13,081 nt of DNA from Acidimicrobiaceae bacterium (GCA_002727895.1 PBUO01000001.1:1-13081); one strand, 5' to 3'. Positions 6,288 through 12,840 are shown, numbered from the stretch's first letter. The notes: generated from the sequence alone by a model not told the origin. A program made the numbers and translations.

Positions 6288-6763
6288 CCGTCGGACCGAT
6301 CCAGGAGCTGCCGGAGGACCGCCGGGGGCACCATGTCGCTGACGTCGCCGCCGAGGCGGGCCACCTCCCGGATGAGCCGGGAGGCCAGGAACGAACGGCG
6401 CGACGCTGTGGGAAGGAAGAGGGTCTGCACCCCGGAGATGGCGGCGTTCATCTGGGCCATCTGGAGCTCGCTCTCGAAGTCGGAGACGGCACGCAACCCC
6501 TTGACGATGAAGTCGGCCTCCACCTCCGCGGCCAGGTCGACCACCAGGCCGTCGAACTTGGTGGTGCTCACGTTGTCGAGGTGGGCGAAGCACTCGTCGA
6601 GGAGCGCCATCCGCTCCTCGAGGTCGAGAAGGCCACCGCCCTTCGATGGGTTGATCAGGGCGGCCACCACCACCTCGTCGAACAGTCCGGACGCCGTCTC
6701 GACCATCTCGAGGTGGCCGTTGTGGACCGGGTCGAAGGAGCCGGGGTACAGGACTCGGGTCAT
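6284..6763 (-). CDS. coaD: Phosphopantetheine adenylyltransferase
   Basis: CoaD transfers AMP from ATP to 4'-phosphopantetheine, giving dephospho-CoA, the penultimate step of CoA synthesis. The 159-residue protein has the nucleotidyltransferase start VLYPGSFDPVHNGHLEMV, with the HxGH motif at 14-17, NPSK at 38-41, the FIVKGLRAVSDFESELQMAQMN stretch at about 85-106, and RRSFLASRLIREVARLGGDVS at about 121-141, which matches the second ATP-binding motif. Length is normal for the family. ATG 6763 is preceded by GGGAGAGG at a usable distance. It follows rsmD after 50 bases, the widely conserved rsmD-coaD pair, and its stop overlaps the sepIVA-like start. CoA is also the donor of the phosphopantetheine arm on AcpP, encoded in the same cluster. 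Confidence 0.97.
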   Translation of the reverse strand: MTRVLYPGSFDPVHNGHLEMVETASGLFDEVVVAALINPSKGGGLLDLEERMALLDECFAHLDNVSTTKFDGLVVDLAAEVEADFIVKGLRAVSDFESELQMAQMNAAISGVQTLFLPTASRRSFLASRLIREVARLGGDVSDMVPPAVLRQLLDRSDG

Positions 6764-6813
6764 GCTGTCGGCACCTCTCCCGGTGGCTCTCGATCGCTTC
6801 GTCCGACCGCCGC

Positions 6814-7437
6814 TCAGCCCAGTCCGGAGCCCGGACGCAGCAGCGTCACCACGGTACCCGCGGCACGTCGCCGCGAATCGACATGCCAGCGGGCGTCATG
6901 GCCCTCGCCGTCCCCGTCGCCGGCGGGAACATCGCGGTCCGACTCCACGACGACCACGGCATCCCCGGCGACCCGGTCGGCCACCAGAGCCAGCAGGTCC
7001 TCCCAACCGCTGAAGTCGTAGGGCGGATCGAGGAGGACGAGGTCCCAGAAGTCGGTCGAGGTCCGAAGCCAGCCCGGTCCGTCAGCCCGCAGGACCGTGG
7101 CCCGGCCGGCCAGGTCGCAGGTGACCAGGTTGGCCTCCACCAGTCGCACCGCTTCAGGTGACCGGTCCACGAAGGTGGCGTGGTCGGCTCCCCGGGACAG
7201 CGCCTCGATGCCCAGCGCCCCCGTCCCGGCGAACAGGTCGAGAACCCGGGCCCCGACCACGGCACCGCGGCTGTGCAGCGCATTGAAGGTGGACTCGCGA
7301 ACCCGGTCGGTGGTGGGCCGGACCCCAGGATCGCCGCTCGTCGACCCGCCCCTGCCTCGCTGGGCCCCCTTCTTGCCGGACGGCGGCTCCGGGGCCGCAA
7401 GGCGACGACCCCGAGCGGTTCCGGCCACGACGCGCAT
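6814..7437 (-). CDS. rsmD: 16S rRNA (guanine(966)-N2)-methyltransferase
   Basis: RsmD methylates G966 of 16S rRNA with S-adenosylmethionine during 30S assembly. The 207-residue protein begins MRVVAGTARGRRL, has RPTTDRVRESTFNAL (40-54), the SAM-binding motif VLDLFAGTGALGIEA (65-79), the acidic VDRSPEAV (90-97), and the catalytic DPPY at 137-140. Between residues 16 and 40 there is a Gly/Arg/Lys-rich stretch longer than the short loop usual in the family. ATG 7437 is chosen because it gives the conserved N-terminus. CATGAT ends six bases before it, so the mRNA may be leaderless. It is the first gene of the rsmD-coaD-sepIVA-like-DUF177 block and is divergent from the small zinc-ribbon gene. Confidence 0.95.
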   Translation of the reverse strand: MRVVAGTARGRRLAAPEPPSGKKGAQRGRGGSTSGDPGVRPTTDRVRESTFNALHSRGAVVGARVLDLFAGTGALGIEALSRGADHATFVDRSPEAVRLVEANLVTCDLAGRATVLRADGPGWLRTSTDFWDLVLLDPPYDFSGWEDLLALVADRVAGDAVVVVESDRDVPAGDGDGEGHDARWHVDSRRRAAGTVVTLLRPGSGLG

Positions 7438-7443
7438 ACCCGC

Positions 7444-7449
7444 ATCATG
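7444..7449 (-). promoter_or_regulatory. Possible -10 element of rsmD
   Basis: CATGAT on the minus strand matches TATAAT at four of six positions and ends six bases before ATG 7437, suggesting a leaderless start. It lies in the divergent gap shared with the zinc-ribbon gene, and no alternative Shine-Dalgarno is obvious. Confidence 0.3.
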
Positions 7450-7491
7450 GCCCGCCCCGGGGTCCGCTTCAGGACGGGTGGACGGGGGAAC

Positions 7492-7497
7492 TACCGT
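7492..7497 (+). promoter_or_regulatory. Predicted -10 element of the zinc-ribbon gene
   Basis: TACCGT fits TANNNT and ends seven bases before GTG 7505, consistent with a leaderless mRNA. TTCAGG, 18 bases upstream, is a weak -35. The same hexamer precedes recG. Confidence 0.35.
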
Positions 7498-7504
7498 CGG
7501 CGGC

Positions 7505-7693
7505 GTGCGGGCGCCGGAGACGATCGTGTGCGTGGACTGCGGTGGCACCTGCCACCTGCTGGCCCATCCGGAGACAGAGTTCGGCCCCGGCGACCCGGTG
7601 GCCTACCGGTGCGCCGACTGCATGGACCGGTGGGACTTAGTCATGCCCGACGACGAGGACGACGGGCGGGGGGACGATCCGCCCGGCCACTGA
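7505..7693 (+). CDS. Small zinc-ribbon protein, function unknown
   Basis: I do not recognise a named family. The 62-residue frame encodes two Cys pairs, CVDC (9-12) and CADC (36-39), 23 residues apart, with a third Cys at 16, the pattern of a small zinc ribbon. The C-terminus is strongly acidic (PDDEDDGRGDDPPGH) and probably disordered. There is no signal peptide or membrane segment. GTG 7505 is preferred because a TANNNT -10 lies seven bases upstream; GTG 7478, preceded by AGGA, would add nine residues. It is the only plus-strand gene within the minus-strand cluster, inserted between the GNAT gene and rsmD and convergent with the former. Cys pattern, divergent start and hairpin at the end favour a real gene. 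A role in RNA or ribosome handling is only a guess from context. Confidence 0.65.
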   Translation: MRAPETIVCVDCGGTCHLLAHPETEFGPGDPVAYRCADCMDRWDLVMPDDEDDGRGDDPPGH

Positions 7694-7698
7694 GCAGC

Positions 7699-7714
7699 GA
7701 GGACCGGAGTCCTC
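7699..7714. terminator. Hairpin between convergent zinc-ribbon and GNAT genes
   Basis: GAGGAC-CGGA-GTCCTC is a perfect six-pair stem with a four-base loop, lying between the two convergent stop codons and overlapping the first bases of the GNAT stop. It could serve both strands. There is no T-tract on either side. Confidence 0.45.
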
Positions 7715-8339
7715 AGCGGGGGTCCCGCCACATGAGGGGAACTGTCGGGCCTCCGTCAATAGCTACCTCGGCGGTGACCACGAACCCGTGGCGTTGGTAG
7801 AGCGGCACGTTGGCTGGGTCCGAGGACTCCAGGTAGGCGCCCACTCCGTCGGCGTCGCAACGGTCGGTGACCGCCGAGATGGCCGCCGAGGCCAGGCCGC
7901 GTCCACGGGCCGATGCTCGGGTTCCCACGAGGTTCAGGTACCAGTGCGGGGTGGCGGGATGGGCGCTCAGGAGCGGCATCAACGCCATGGTTCGGGCCTG
8001 CATCGCCTCGGCGCCGAAGGCCAGGTTGTTGACCGCCCGGAGCATCGACAGGTCGAGTTCCGGAGCGTGCGGGGGGATCCACACGGCGGCGGCCTCGCGG
8101 GCGTCGGCCGGATCGGCGGGCACCACGATTTCGTCGATCCCCCTGCCCCCCAGCAGGCGGTTGGCGAAGAAGGCTGCCAGCAGGGATCGGCGTCGGTCCG
8201 GGTCGGGATCCGGCCCGTCGTCGAGGACGAAGCGGAGCACCGGGTCGTCGGCGAAGGCGTCGGCCATGACGGCCACCACCGACGGGACGTCGGCGTCGGT
8301 GCCGGGACGGGTGGCGATGGGGGCTCGACCTGCGGGCAT
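7713..8339 (-). CDS. GNAT-family N-acetyltransferase
   Basis: The 208-residue protein belongs to the GNAT superfamily, which moves acetyl from acetyl-CoA to an amine. IATRPGTDADVPSVVAVMADAF (8-29) is the usual start, WYLNLVGTRASARGRGLASAAI (123-144) is the beta4 strand plus the acetyl-CoA-binding loop (RGRGLA), and YLESSDPANVPLYQRHGFVVTAEV (about 159-182) is the C-terminal motif. The last part resembles puromycin-acetyltransferase-like GNATs, but the substrate cannot be told. ATG 8339 is chosen; GGAGG lies 12 bases upstream, rather far, and CAAGAT ends six bases upstream, so a leaderless start is possible. It sits 44 bases after recG and is not part of the usual recG-rsmD neighbourhood, so it looks like a local insertion. 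Base composition is like its neighbours. Confidence 0.88.
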   Translation of the reverse strand: MPAGRAPIATRPGTDADVPSVVAVMADAFADDPVLRFVLDDGPDPDPDRRRSLLAAFFANRLLGGRGIDEIVVPADPADAREAAAVWIPPHAPELDLSMLRAVNNLAFGAEAMQARTMALMPLLSAHPATPHWYLNLVGTRASARGRGLASAAISAVTDRCDADGVGAYLESSDPANVPLYQRHGFVVTAEVAIDGGPTVPLMWRDPR

Positions 8340-8345
8340 ATCTGG

Positions 8346-8351
8346 ATCTTG
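8346..8351 (-). promoter_or_regulatory. Possible -10 element of the GNAT gene
   Basis: CAAGAT on the minus strand ends six bases before ATG 8339, the geometry seen at other starts here. The match to consensus is weak and co-transcription with recG is equally likely. Confidence 0.2.
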
Positions 8352-8383
8352 CCTCCGGGGGGGCGCCGTCCAGTGGTCGGAAC

Positions 8384-10519
8384 TCAGTCCTTCAGCAGGT
8401 AGTCGGACTCGTCCTCGCCGAGGAACAGGTCGACCTCGTCGACCAGCTCCGGGTGGTCGGCCAAGCCGGTGCCGTCGCCGACCATGGCCACCGCCTCGGT
8501 ACGGGCCGCCTCCACCCACTCGCGGTCGCGTCGCAGCGAGGCCAGGCGCAGGTCGTTGCGACCTTTCTGGCGCTCGCCCATGATCGTCCCCTCGCCCCGC
8601 AGGTCGAGGTCCACCTCGGCCAGCTCGAACCCGTCGTTGGTCCGGACCAGGGCCCGAAGGCGTTCCTCGGCATCCGGGGTCGGCGCCTCGCCGACCAGCA
8701 GGCACCGGCTGGCATGTACCCCACGTCCCACCCGGCCCCGGAGCTGGTGGAGCTGAGCGATGCCGAACCGGGCGGCGTCGAGGACGACCATGACGGTGGC
8801 GTTGGGGACGTCGACGCCCACCTCGATGACCGTGGTAGCCACCAGCACGTCGAGCGCCCCCGACCGGAAGAGGCGCATCGTCTCCTCCTTCTCGGCGCGG
8901 CCCACCCGGCCGTGCAGCAGTCCGACCCGCAGACCAGACAACGCTCCGTCCGATAGCTCGGTGAAGGTGGCCTCGGCGGAGCGGACGTCCAGGGCGTCGG
9001 ACTCGTCGATCAGCGGGCACACAACGTAGGCCTGCCGTCCCTCGGCCACCTCGGCCCGCACCACCGGCCAGGCGTCGGCCTCGTTGACGTGCCATGCGGT
9101 CTCAATCGGGGTGCGGCCCGGGGGCAGCTCGTCGAGGATCGAGACGTCGAGGTCGCCGTAGACGGTCATGGCCGCCGTGCGGGGGATCGGCGTGGCCGTC
9201 ATGACCAGCACGTCGGGCACCGTGCCGTCGCGGTTGCCGTCCCGCAGGGCGGCCCTCTGCTCGACCCCAAACCGGTGCTGCTCGTCGATCACCACCGCGC
9301 CCAGCGACCCGAACTCGACCCCCTCCTGGATGAGGGCGTGGGTGCCGATGAGCATGTCGACGCCACCGGCCACCAGCTCAGCGGCGATGCGGCGGCGCTC
9401 GGCGGCCGTGGTCCGGTTGGTGAGTAGGTCGACCTTGAGCGGCCGGTGGCCCAGCAGGGTGGCCGGGTCGTCCACGACCATCCCGTCGACCAGGTCGGCC
9501 ACCCCCCGGTGGTGCTGCTCGGCCAGCACCTCGGTGGGAGCCATCAACGCGCCCTGGTGGCCGCCGCGGACCGCGGTGAGCAGGGCGGCCACGGCGACCA
9601 CAGTCTTGCCCGAGCCCACGTCACCCTGCAGCAGGCGGTGCATGGGAGCCGGCCGGGCCATGTCGTCGGCGATCTCGTCGACGACCCGCCGCTGGGCGCC
9701 GGTCAGGGCGAACGGCAGCCGGTCGAGGAAGGTGGCCACCGGGTCGCCCTCGCCGCCGCCCGGGGCGTGGACGATTCCCGTGGCAGTCCGCTCCAGCTCC
9801 ACCTTGCGACGGACCAGGGCCACCTGGATGCGAAGCAGCTCGTCGAACACGAGGCGTCGACGGGCCTCCAGCATGTCGTGCATGCCCTCGGGCCGGTGGA
9901 TGCTCCGATAGGCCTCGGACCGGTCGACCAGCCGGTACCGGTCACGGACCCCGGCGGGCACCGGGTCGGACAGGCCCCGGACCTTCATGGTGCGACGCAG
10001 GGCCTCGCCGACCAGAGCGTCGACGTCCCAGCTGTGAAGGCCCGCCGTCTCGCTCTGCGGGTAGACGGCGACGATCCGACCCGTCCGGTCCCCCACCAGG
10101 TCGACCACCGGGCTGGTCATCTGGAGGGCGCCCCGGTACTCGTCGGCCTTGCCGAACACCACGGCCTGCATGCCCTCCCGCAACTGCTTCTCCCGCCACG
10201 GCTGGTTGAAGAAGGTGAGCCGCAGGCGGCCCGTGTCATCGCTGCACCGCACCTCGACCAGCGACTTCCCGTTCCGAGTCCGGCGGGCCGACGTCCGGTC
10301 GATGCCGACCAGGACCATGCCCTCGACGCCCGGGGCCAGCTCGGCGACGGTGGCCTCCCGGCTGCGGTCAAGGTAGCGACGCGGGTAGAAGCCGAGGAGG
10401 TCGAGGATGGAGGCAACCCCCACGGCACCCAGGGCCTTCTGGCGGGCCGGTCCGACGCCGTTCAGGTCGGCGACGGGGCGAGCGTCCAGTTCCCGCAAGG
10501 TGATGCCGGTCCCAGCCAC
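8384..10519 (-). CDS. recG: ATP-dependent DNA helicase RecG
   Basis: RecG is a superfamily 2 DNA translocase that regresses stalled replication forks and remodels branched DNA. The 711-residue protein has the N-terminal wedge domain with an OB-fold (about 1-260, including LLGFYPRRYLDRS at 41-53), Walker A GDVGSGKT (299-306), APTEVLAEQH (327-336), the DExH box DEQH (412-415), TATPIPRT (441-448), GLLHGR (533-538), ATTVIEVGVDVPNA (561-574) and QLRGRVGRG (592-600). The C-terminal part has the RecG-specific DLRGEGTIMGERQKG (639-653). The length is normal and no motif is broken. GTG 10519 is chosen; no Shine-Dalgarno precedes it, but a TACCGT -10 ends six bases upstream, so the mRNA is probably leaderless. 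It follows fakA, the classical arrangement in many bacteria. Confidence 0.97.
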   Translation of the reverse strand: MAGTGITLRELDARPVADLNGVGPARQKALGAVGVASILDLLGFYPRRYLDRSREATVAELAPGVEGMVLVGIDRTSARRTRNGKSLVEVRCSDDTGRLRLTFFNQPWREKQLREGMQAVVFGKADEYRGALQMTSPVVDLVGDRTGRIVAVYPQSETAGLHSWDVDALVGEALRRTMKVRGLSDPVPAGVRDRYRLVDRSEAYRSIHRPEGMHDMLEARRRLVFDELLRIQVALVRRKVELERTATGIVHAPGGGEGDPVATFLDRLPFALTGAQRRVVDEIADDMARPAPMHRLLQGDVGSGKTVVAVAALLTAVRGGHQGALMAPTEVLAEQHHRGVADLVDGMVVDDPATLLGHRPLKVDLLTNRTTAAERRRIAAELVAGGVDMLIGTHALIQEGVEFGSLGAVVIDEQHRFGVEQRAALRDGNRDGTVPDVLVMTATPIPRTAAMTVYGDLDVSILDELPPGRTPIETAWHVNEADAWPVVRAEVAEGRQAYVVCPLIDESDALDVRSAEATFTELSDGALSGLRVGLLHGRVGRAEKEETMRLFRSGALDVLVATTVIEVGVDVPNATVMVVLDAARFGIAQLHQLRGRVGRGVHASRCLLVGEAPTPDAEERLRALVRTNDGFELAEVDLDLRGEGTIMGERQKGRNDLRLASLRRDREWVEAARTEAVAMVGDGTGLADHPELVDEVDLFLGEDESDYLLKD

Positions 10520-10525
10520 GGATCG

Positions 10526-10531
10526 ACGGTA
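10526..10531 (-). promoter_or_regulatory. Predicted -10 element of recG
   Basis: TACCGT on the minus strand fits TANNNT and ends six bases before GTG 10519. The same hexamer precedes the zinc-ribbon gene. The upstream -35 region is occupied by the fakA terminator-like hairpin, which touches the hexamer. Confidence 0.45.
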
Positions 10532-10555
10532 CCCCCGGCGTCCGCGCCGGCCGGG
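10532..10555 (-). terminator. GC-rich hairpin after fakA
   Basis: CCGGCG-TCCG-CGCCGG forms a perfect six-pair stem with a four-base loop (10535-10550), extended by outer CCC/GGG across a two-base bulge. It begins a few bases after the fakA stop. No U-tract follows; instead the recG -10 hexamer comes directly next. Confidence 0.5.
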
Positions 10556-10558
10556 GCG

Positions 10559-12211
10559 CTACTCGATGCCGACGTAGTACGGGTAGAGGGGCTGTCCGCC
10601 CTCGTGCACCTCGACCTCGACACCCGGTCGTTCGGTCTCCAGCCAGGCCACCGCATCGGCCGTGGTGGCCTCCTCAGCGTCCTCGCCGGTGATCAGGGTG
10701 ACGATTTCGTGGTCGCCGTCGACGAGGGCGTCGAGCAGGCCGGTCAGCGCGTCGAACGCCGAACCGGCCACCACCCGGACCTTCCCACCGGACAGGCCGA
10801 GGTGATCGCCCTCGTGAATGTCGCCGGCTTCGCCGCCCGAGTCGCGTACCGCGACCGTCACCTCGCCGGCCACCACGGCCGCCGCGGCGTCGGCCATGGC
10901 CTCCCGATTGCCGTCGGCCGTGGCCTGCGGGTCGTAGGACAGCAGCGAGGCGAAGCCCTCGGTGATCCCCCGGGTCGGCACCACGCGCACCACCTTGTCG
11001 GTCTGGGCGTCCACCTGCTCGGCCACGGCGATGATGTTGGAGTTGTTAGGCAGGACGACCACCTCGTCGGCCGGCACGGCCTCCACCGCGGTCAGCAGGT
11101 CGGCGGTAGAAGGGTTCATGGACTGCCCCCCGAGCACCACCCGGCGCACGCCGAGCGACCGGAAGATCTCGCGGATGCCCGGACCGTTGGCTACCGCCAC
11201 CACAGCGCACGGCACCGGTTCGCCGACGTCTCCCGTATCGCCCTTCTGGTCGCGGACCCAGGCCTGCTCCTCGACCTCCTCGAAGAGGTCGGTGACCCGG
11301 ATGCGGTGGGGACGCCCCACCTCGATCCCGGCCTCGATGGCCCCGCCGATGTCGTCGGTGTGGACGTGGCAGTTCCAGACGCCGTCGCCGCCCACCACCA
11401 CGATGGAGTCTCCGAGGGCCGCCCAGGCCTCCTTGAACTTGTCGATCGAGTCGTCCGGGGCGTCCAGGAAGTACATGACCTCGTAGCGGGTGCCCTCCTG
11501 ACCTTGGCCGTGCTCGTCCGGACGGTCACTCCCGTCCGTTCCCAAGACATCCAGCATCGGGGCGTCAACGTCGGGCGGGTCGGGCAGGGGGCGGCCGTCG
11601 ACGATGGCCAACAGGGCGTCGAGCAGGAGCAGGTAGCCGCTGCCACCGGCGTCGACCACCCCGGCATCGGCCAGCACGGGCAGAAGTTCCGGCGTGCGGG
11701 CCAGGCTCTCTCCACCCGCGGTGCTGGCCGCCTCAGCGACGGCCAGCAGGTCGCCACCCTCGTCAGCGGCGACCACCGCAGCCTCCGAGGACTCACGGAC
11801 CACGGTCAGGATCGTCCCCTCGACCGGCGTCATCACCGCTCCATAGGCAGCGGTCGACGCGGCGGCCAGGCCGTCGGCCATGAGGCGACCGTCGATCGAC
11901 CCGTAACCCGAAAAGGCCGATGCGAGGCCTCGCAGGACCTGGGACAGGATGACGCCCGAGTTGCCCCGGGCGCCCATGAGCGAACCGTGGGCGATGGCCC
12001 CGGTCACCGAGGCCATGTCCGTCCCGTCGGCCAGGCCGTCCAACTCGGCGACCACCGCCTCCACGGTCATGGTCATGTTGGAGCCCGTGTCACCGTCGGG
12101 CACCGGGTAGACGTTGAGGAGGTTCAGGGCCGGCCGGTGGGCCACCAACGCCGTCCGGAAGGCCCCCATCAGGGCACGCAGGTCCGAGGCGTCGATGTGG
12201 GTGGCCGTCAC
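10559..12211 (-). CDS. fakA: FakA-like fatty-acid kinase (DAK2/YloV family)
   Basis: FakA phosphorylates a fatty acid held by a FakB partner, giving acyl-phosphate for PlsX/PlsY. The 550-residue protein has normal family length. The N-terminal DhaL-type ATP-binding domain (about 1-200) shows LNLLNVYPVPDGDTGSNM (29-46) with the metal-binding Asp39 and Asp41, HGSLMGARGNSGVILSQ (75-91) and DAGGSGYLLLLDAL. The middle domain contains WNCHVHTDD, keeping the HVH pair of FakA proteins; the usual YCTEF Cys appears as YEVMY, which I believe is common in actinobacterial members. The C-terminal part (GGQSMNPSTADLL, VVVLPNNSNI, YPYYVGIE) is typical. GTG 12211 is chosen; a TACGCT -10 ends eight bases upstream. 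It is divergent from rpmB, as in many genomes. No FakB gene lies in the window, so fatty-acid kinase activity is inferred. Confidence 0.93.
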   Translation of the reverse strand: MTATHIDASDLRALMGAFRTALVAHRPALNLLNVYPVPDGDTGSNMTMTVEAVVAELDGLADGTDMASVTGAIAHGSLMGARGNSGVILSQVLRGLASAFSGYGSIDGRLMADGLAAASTAAYGAVMTPVEGTILTVVRESSEAAVVAADEGGDLLAVAEAASTAGGESLARTPELLPVLADAGVVDAGGSGYLLLLDALLAIVDGRPLPDPPDVDAPMLDVLGTDGSDRPDEHGQGQEGTRYEVMYFLDAPDDSIDKFKEAWAALGDSIVVVGGDGVWNCHVHTDDIGGAIEAGIEVGRPHRIRVTDLFEEVEEQAWVRDQKGDTGDVGEPVPCAVVAVANGPGIREIFRSLGVRRVVLGGQSMNPSTADLLTAVEAVPADEVVVLPNNSNIIAVAEQVDAQTDKVVRVVPTRGITEGFASLLSYDPQATADGNREAMADAAAAVVAGEVTVAVRDSGGEAGDIHEGDHLGLSGGKVRVVAGSAFDALTGLLDALVDGDHEIVTLITGEDAEEATTADAVAWLETERPGVEVEVHEGGQPLYPYYVGIE

Positions 12212-12219
12212 GGGGCACG

Positions 12220-12225
12220 AGCGTA
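12220..12225 (-). promoter_or_regulatory. Predicted -10 element of fakA
   Basis: TACGCT on the minus strand fits TANNNT and ends eight bases before GTG 12211, so the leader is absent or only one or two bases long. No clear -35. It shares the 130-base gap with the rpmB promoter in divergent orientation. Confidence 0.4.
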
Positions 12226-12251
12226 TCCAGCGCCCGTCCAGGCGTCGGTGG

Positions 12252-12281
12252 TTGGCGACTCCCCGCCCCTGCTCGTAGCCT
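12252..12281 (+). promoter_or_regulatory. Predicted promoter of rpmB
   Basis: TTGGCG (12252-12257) and TAGCCT (12276-12281) are separated by 18 bases, a good housekeeping-sigma arrangement. Transcription would start near 12288, giving a leader of about 54 bases. Confidence 0.55.
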
Positions 12282-12292
12282 GTGGGCCGTTC

Positions 12293-12323
12293 CCGACCGG
12301 TCCCTCCCCGTCCGACCGGTCCC
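12293..12323 (+). repeat. Tandem palindromic repeats in rpmB leader
   Basis: CCGACCGGTCCC occurs twice, at 12293-12304 and 12312-12323, 19 bases apart. Each contains the 8-bp palindrome GACCGGTC. In DNA they could be a double operator just after the promoter; in RNA the two copies can pair into an eight-pair hairpin with an 11-base loop, eight bases before the Shine-Dalgarno. Confidence 0.6.
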
Positions 12324-12341
12324 CCCGATCGAGGTGAAGTC

Positions 12342-12536
12342 ATGGCGTCCGTCTGCGAGATCTGCGGCAAGAAGCCCTGGTTCGGCAAGTCCCTGAGCCA
12401 CTCCCACCGGCGGACCAACCGTCGCTGGAACCCGAACATCCAACGGGTGCGGGCCGTCGTCGGCAAGACCACCCGGCGCATGAACGTGTGCACCGGTTGC
12501 ATCAAGGCCGGCAAGGTCGTCAAGGCCGGGCGCTGA
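12342..12536 (+). CDS. rpmB: 50S ribosomal protein L28
   Basis: This is a small protein of the large ribosomal subunit. The 64 residues start MASVCEICGKKPWFGKSLSHSH and include RRWNPNIQRVRAVV, hallmarks of L28. Two Cys pairs (CEIC at 5-8 and CTGC at 50-53) form the zinc site, so it is the zinc-containing form rather than the Cys-free form made under zinc limitation. ATG 12342 is preceded by GAGGTGA at four bases; the frame is open upstream for 20 codons but that stretch is leader with repeats. It is divergent from fakA and followed after 41 bases by the cold-shock-like gene. Confidence 0.97.
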   Translation: MASVCEICGKKPWFGKSLSHSHRRTNRRWNPNIQRVRAVVGKTTRRMNVCTGCIKAGKVVKAGR

Positions 12537-12577
12537 GCCACTCCGACCCTTCGACCGAGGAAGCCTGAGGGGGCACC

Positions 12578-12802
12578 GTGCAGGGCGTGATCAAGTCTTA
12601 CGACCCCGGGACCGGCGACGGCGTCGTGGTCCGGGAGACCGACCTGGCGGAGTTCGACCTCGCCGACGGCGCCCTCGAGGGCTCCGTGTTTCGCATGCTC
12701 CGGCAGGGGCAGCGGGTCCTGTTCGACCTGGACGACGACCAGCGGGCCACCTCGCTGTCGCTGGGCTCCGAGGTCGATATGGGCACCCCAGACATCGGCT
12801 GA
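12578..12802 (+). CDS. Small cold-shock-domain-like protein lacking RNP motifs
   Basis: The 74-residue protein starts (V/M)QGVIKSYDPGTGDGVVV and has GSVFRMLRQGQRVLFDL (35-51), which align with the first strands and the EGQxVxF strand of cold-shock domains, an OB-fold that binds single-stranded RNA or DNA. However, the RNA-binding motifs are not kept: KGFGFI is TGDGVV, the KWFN start is KSYD, and there is no VFVHF. Binding through stacked aromatics is therefore doubtful. GTG 12578 is preceded by GAGGGGG at a usable distance. It lies 41 bases after rpmB and could be co-transcribed with it. It might be a translation-linked OB-fold of altered specificity. The family is inferred from pattern only; the coding call is firmer than the function. 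Confidence 0.75.
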   Translation: MQGVIKSYDPGTGDGVVVRETDLAEFDLADGALEGSVFRMLRQGQRVLFDLDDDQRATSLSLGSEVDMGTPDIG

Positions 12803-12840
12803 GTCAACCCGTCGACCACCGATCGGGTGCCAAGCCCCGA

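Noticed and set aside
9446..12337. 963-codon open frame on the plus strand opposite recG and fakA
   Set aside because: It is the antisense shadow of two firmly recognised genes; high GC removes stop codons from that frame. The translation is His/Gly/Arg/Val-rich, shows no domain, and starts without a ribosome site.
12282..12341. Possible 20-residue N-terminal extension of L28
   Set aside because: The predicted transcription start (about 12288) lies inside it, and GAGGTGA directly precedes ATG 12342, which gives the standard L28 start.
12803..12840. Terminator after the cold-shock-like gene
   Set aside because: ACCCG and CGGGT can pair and CCGATCGG is palindromic, but the stem is only 4-5 pairs with no T-tract, too weak to call.
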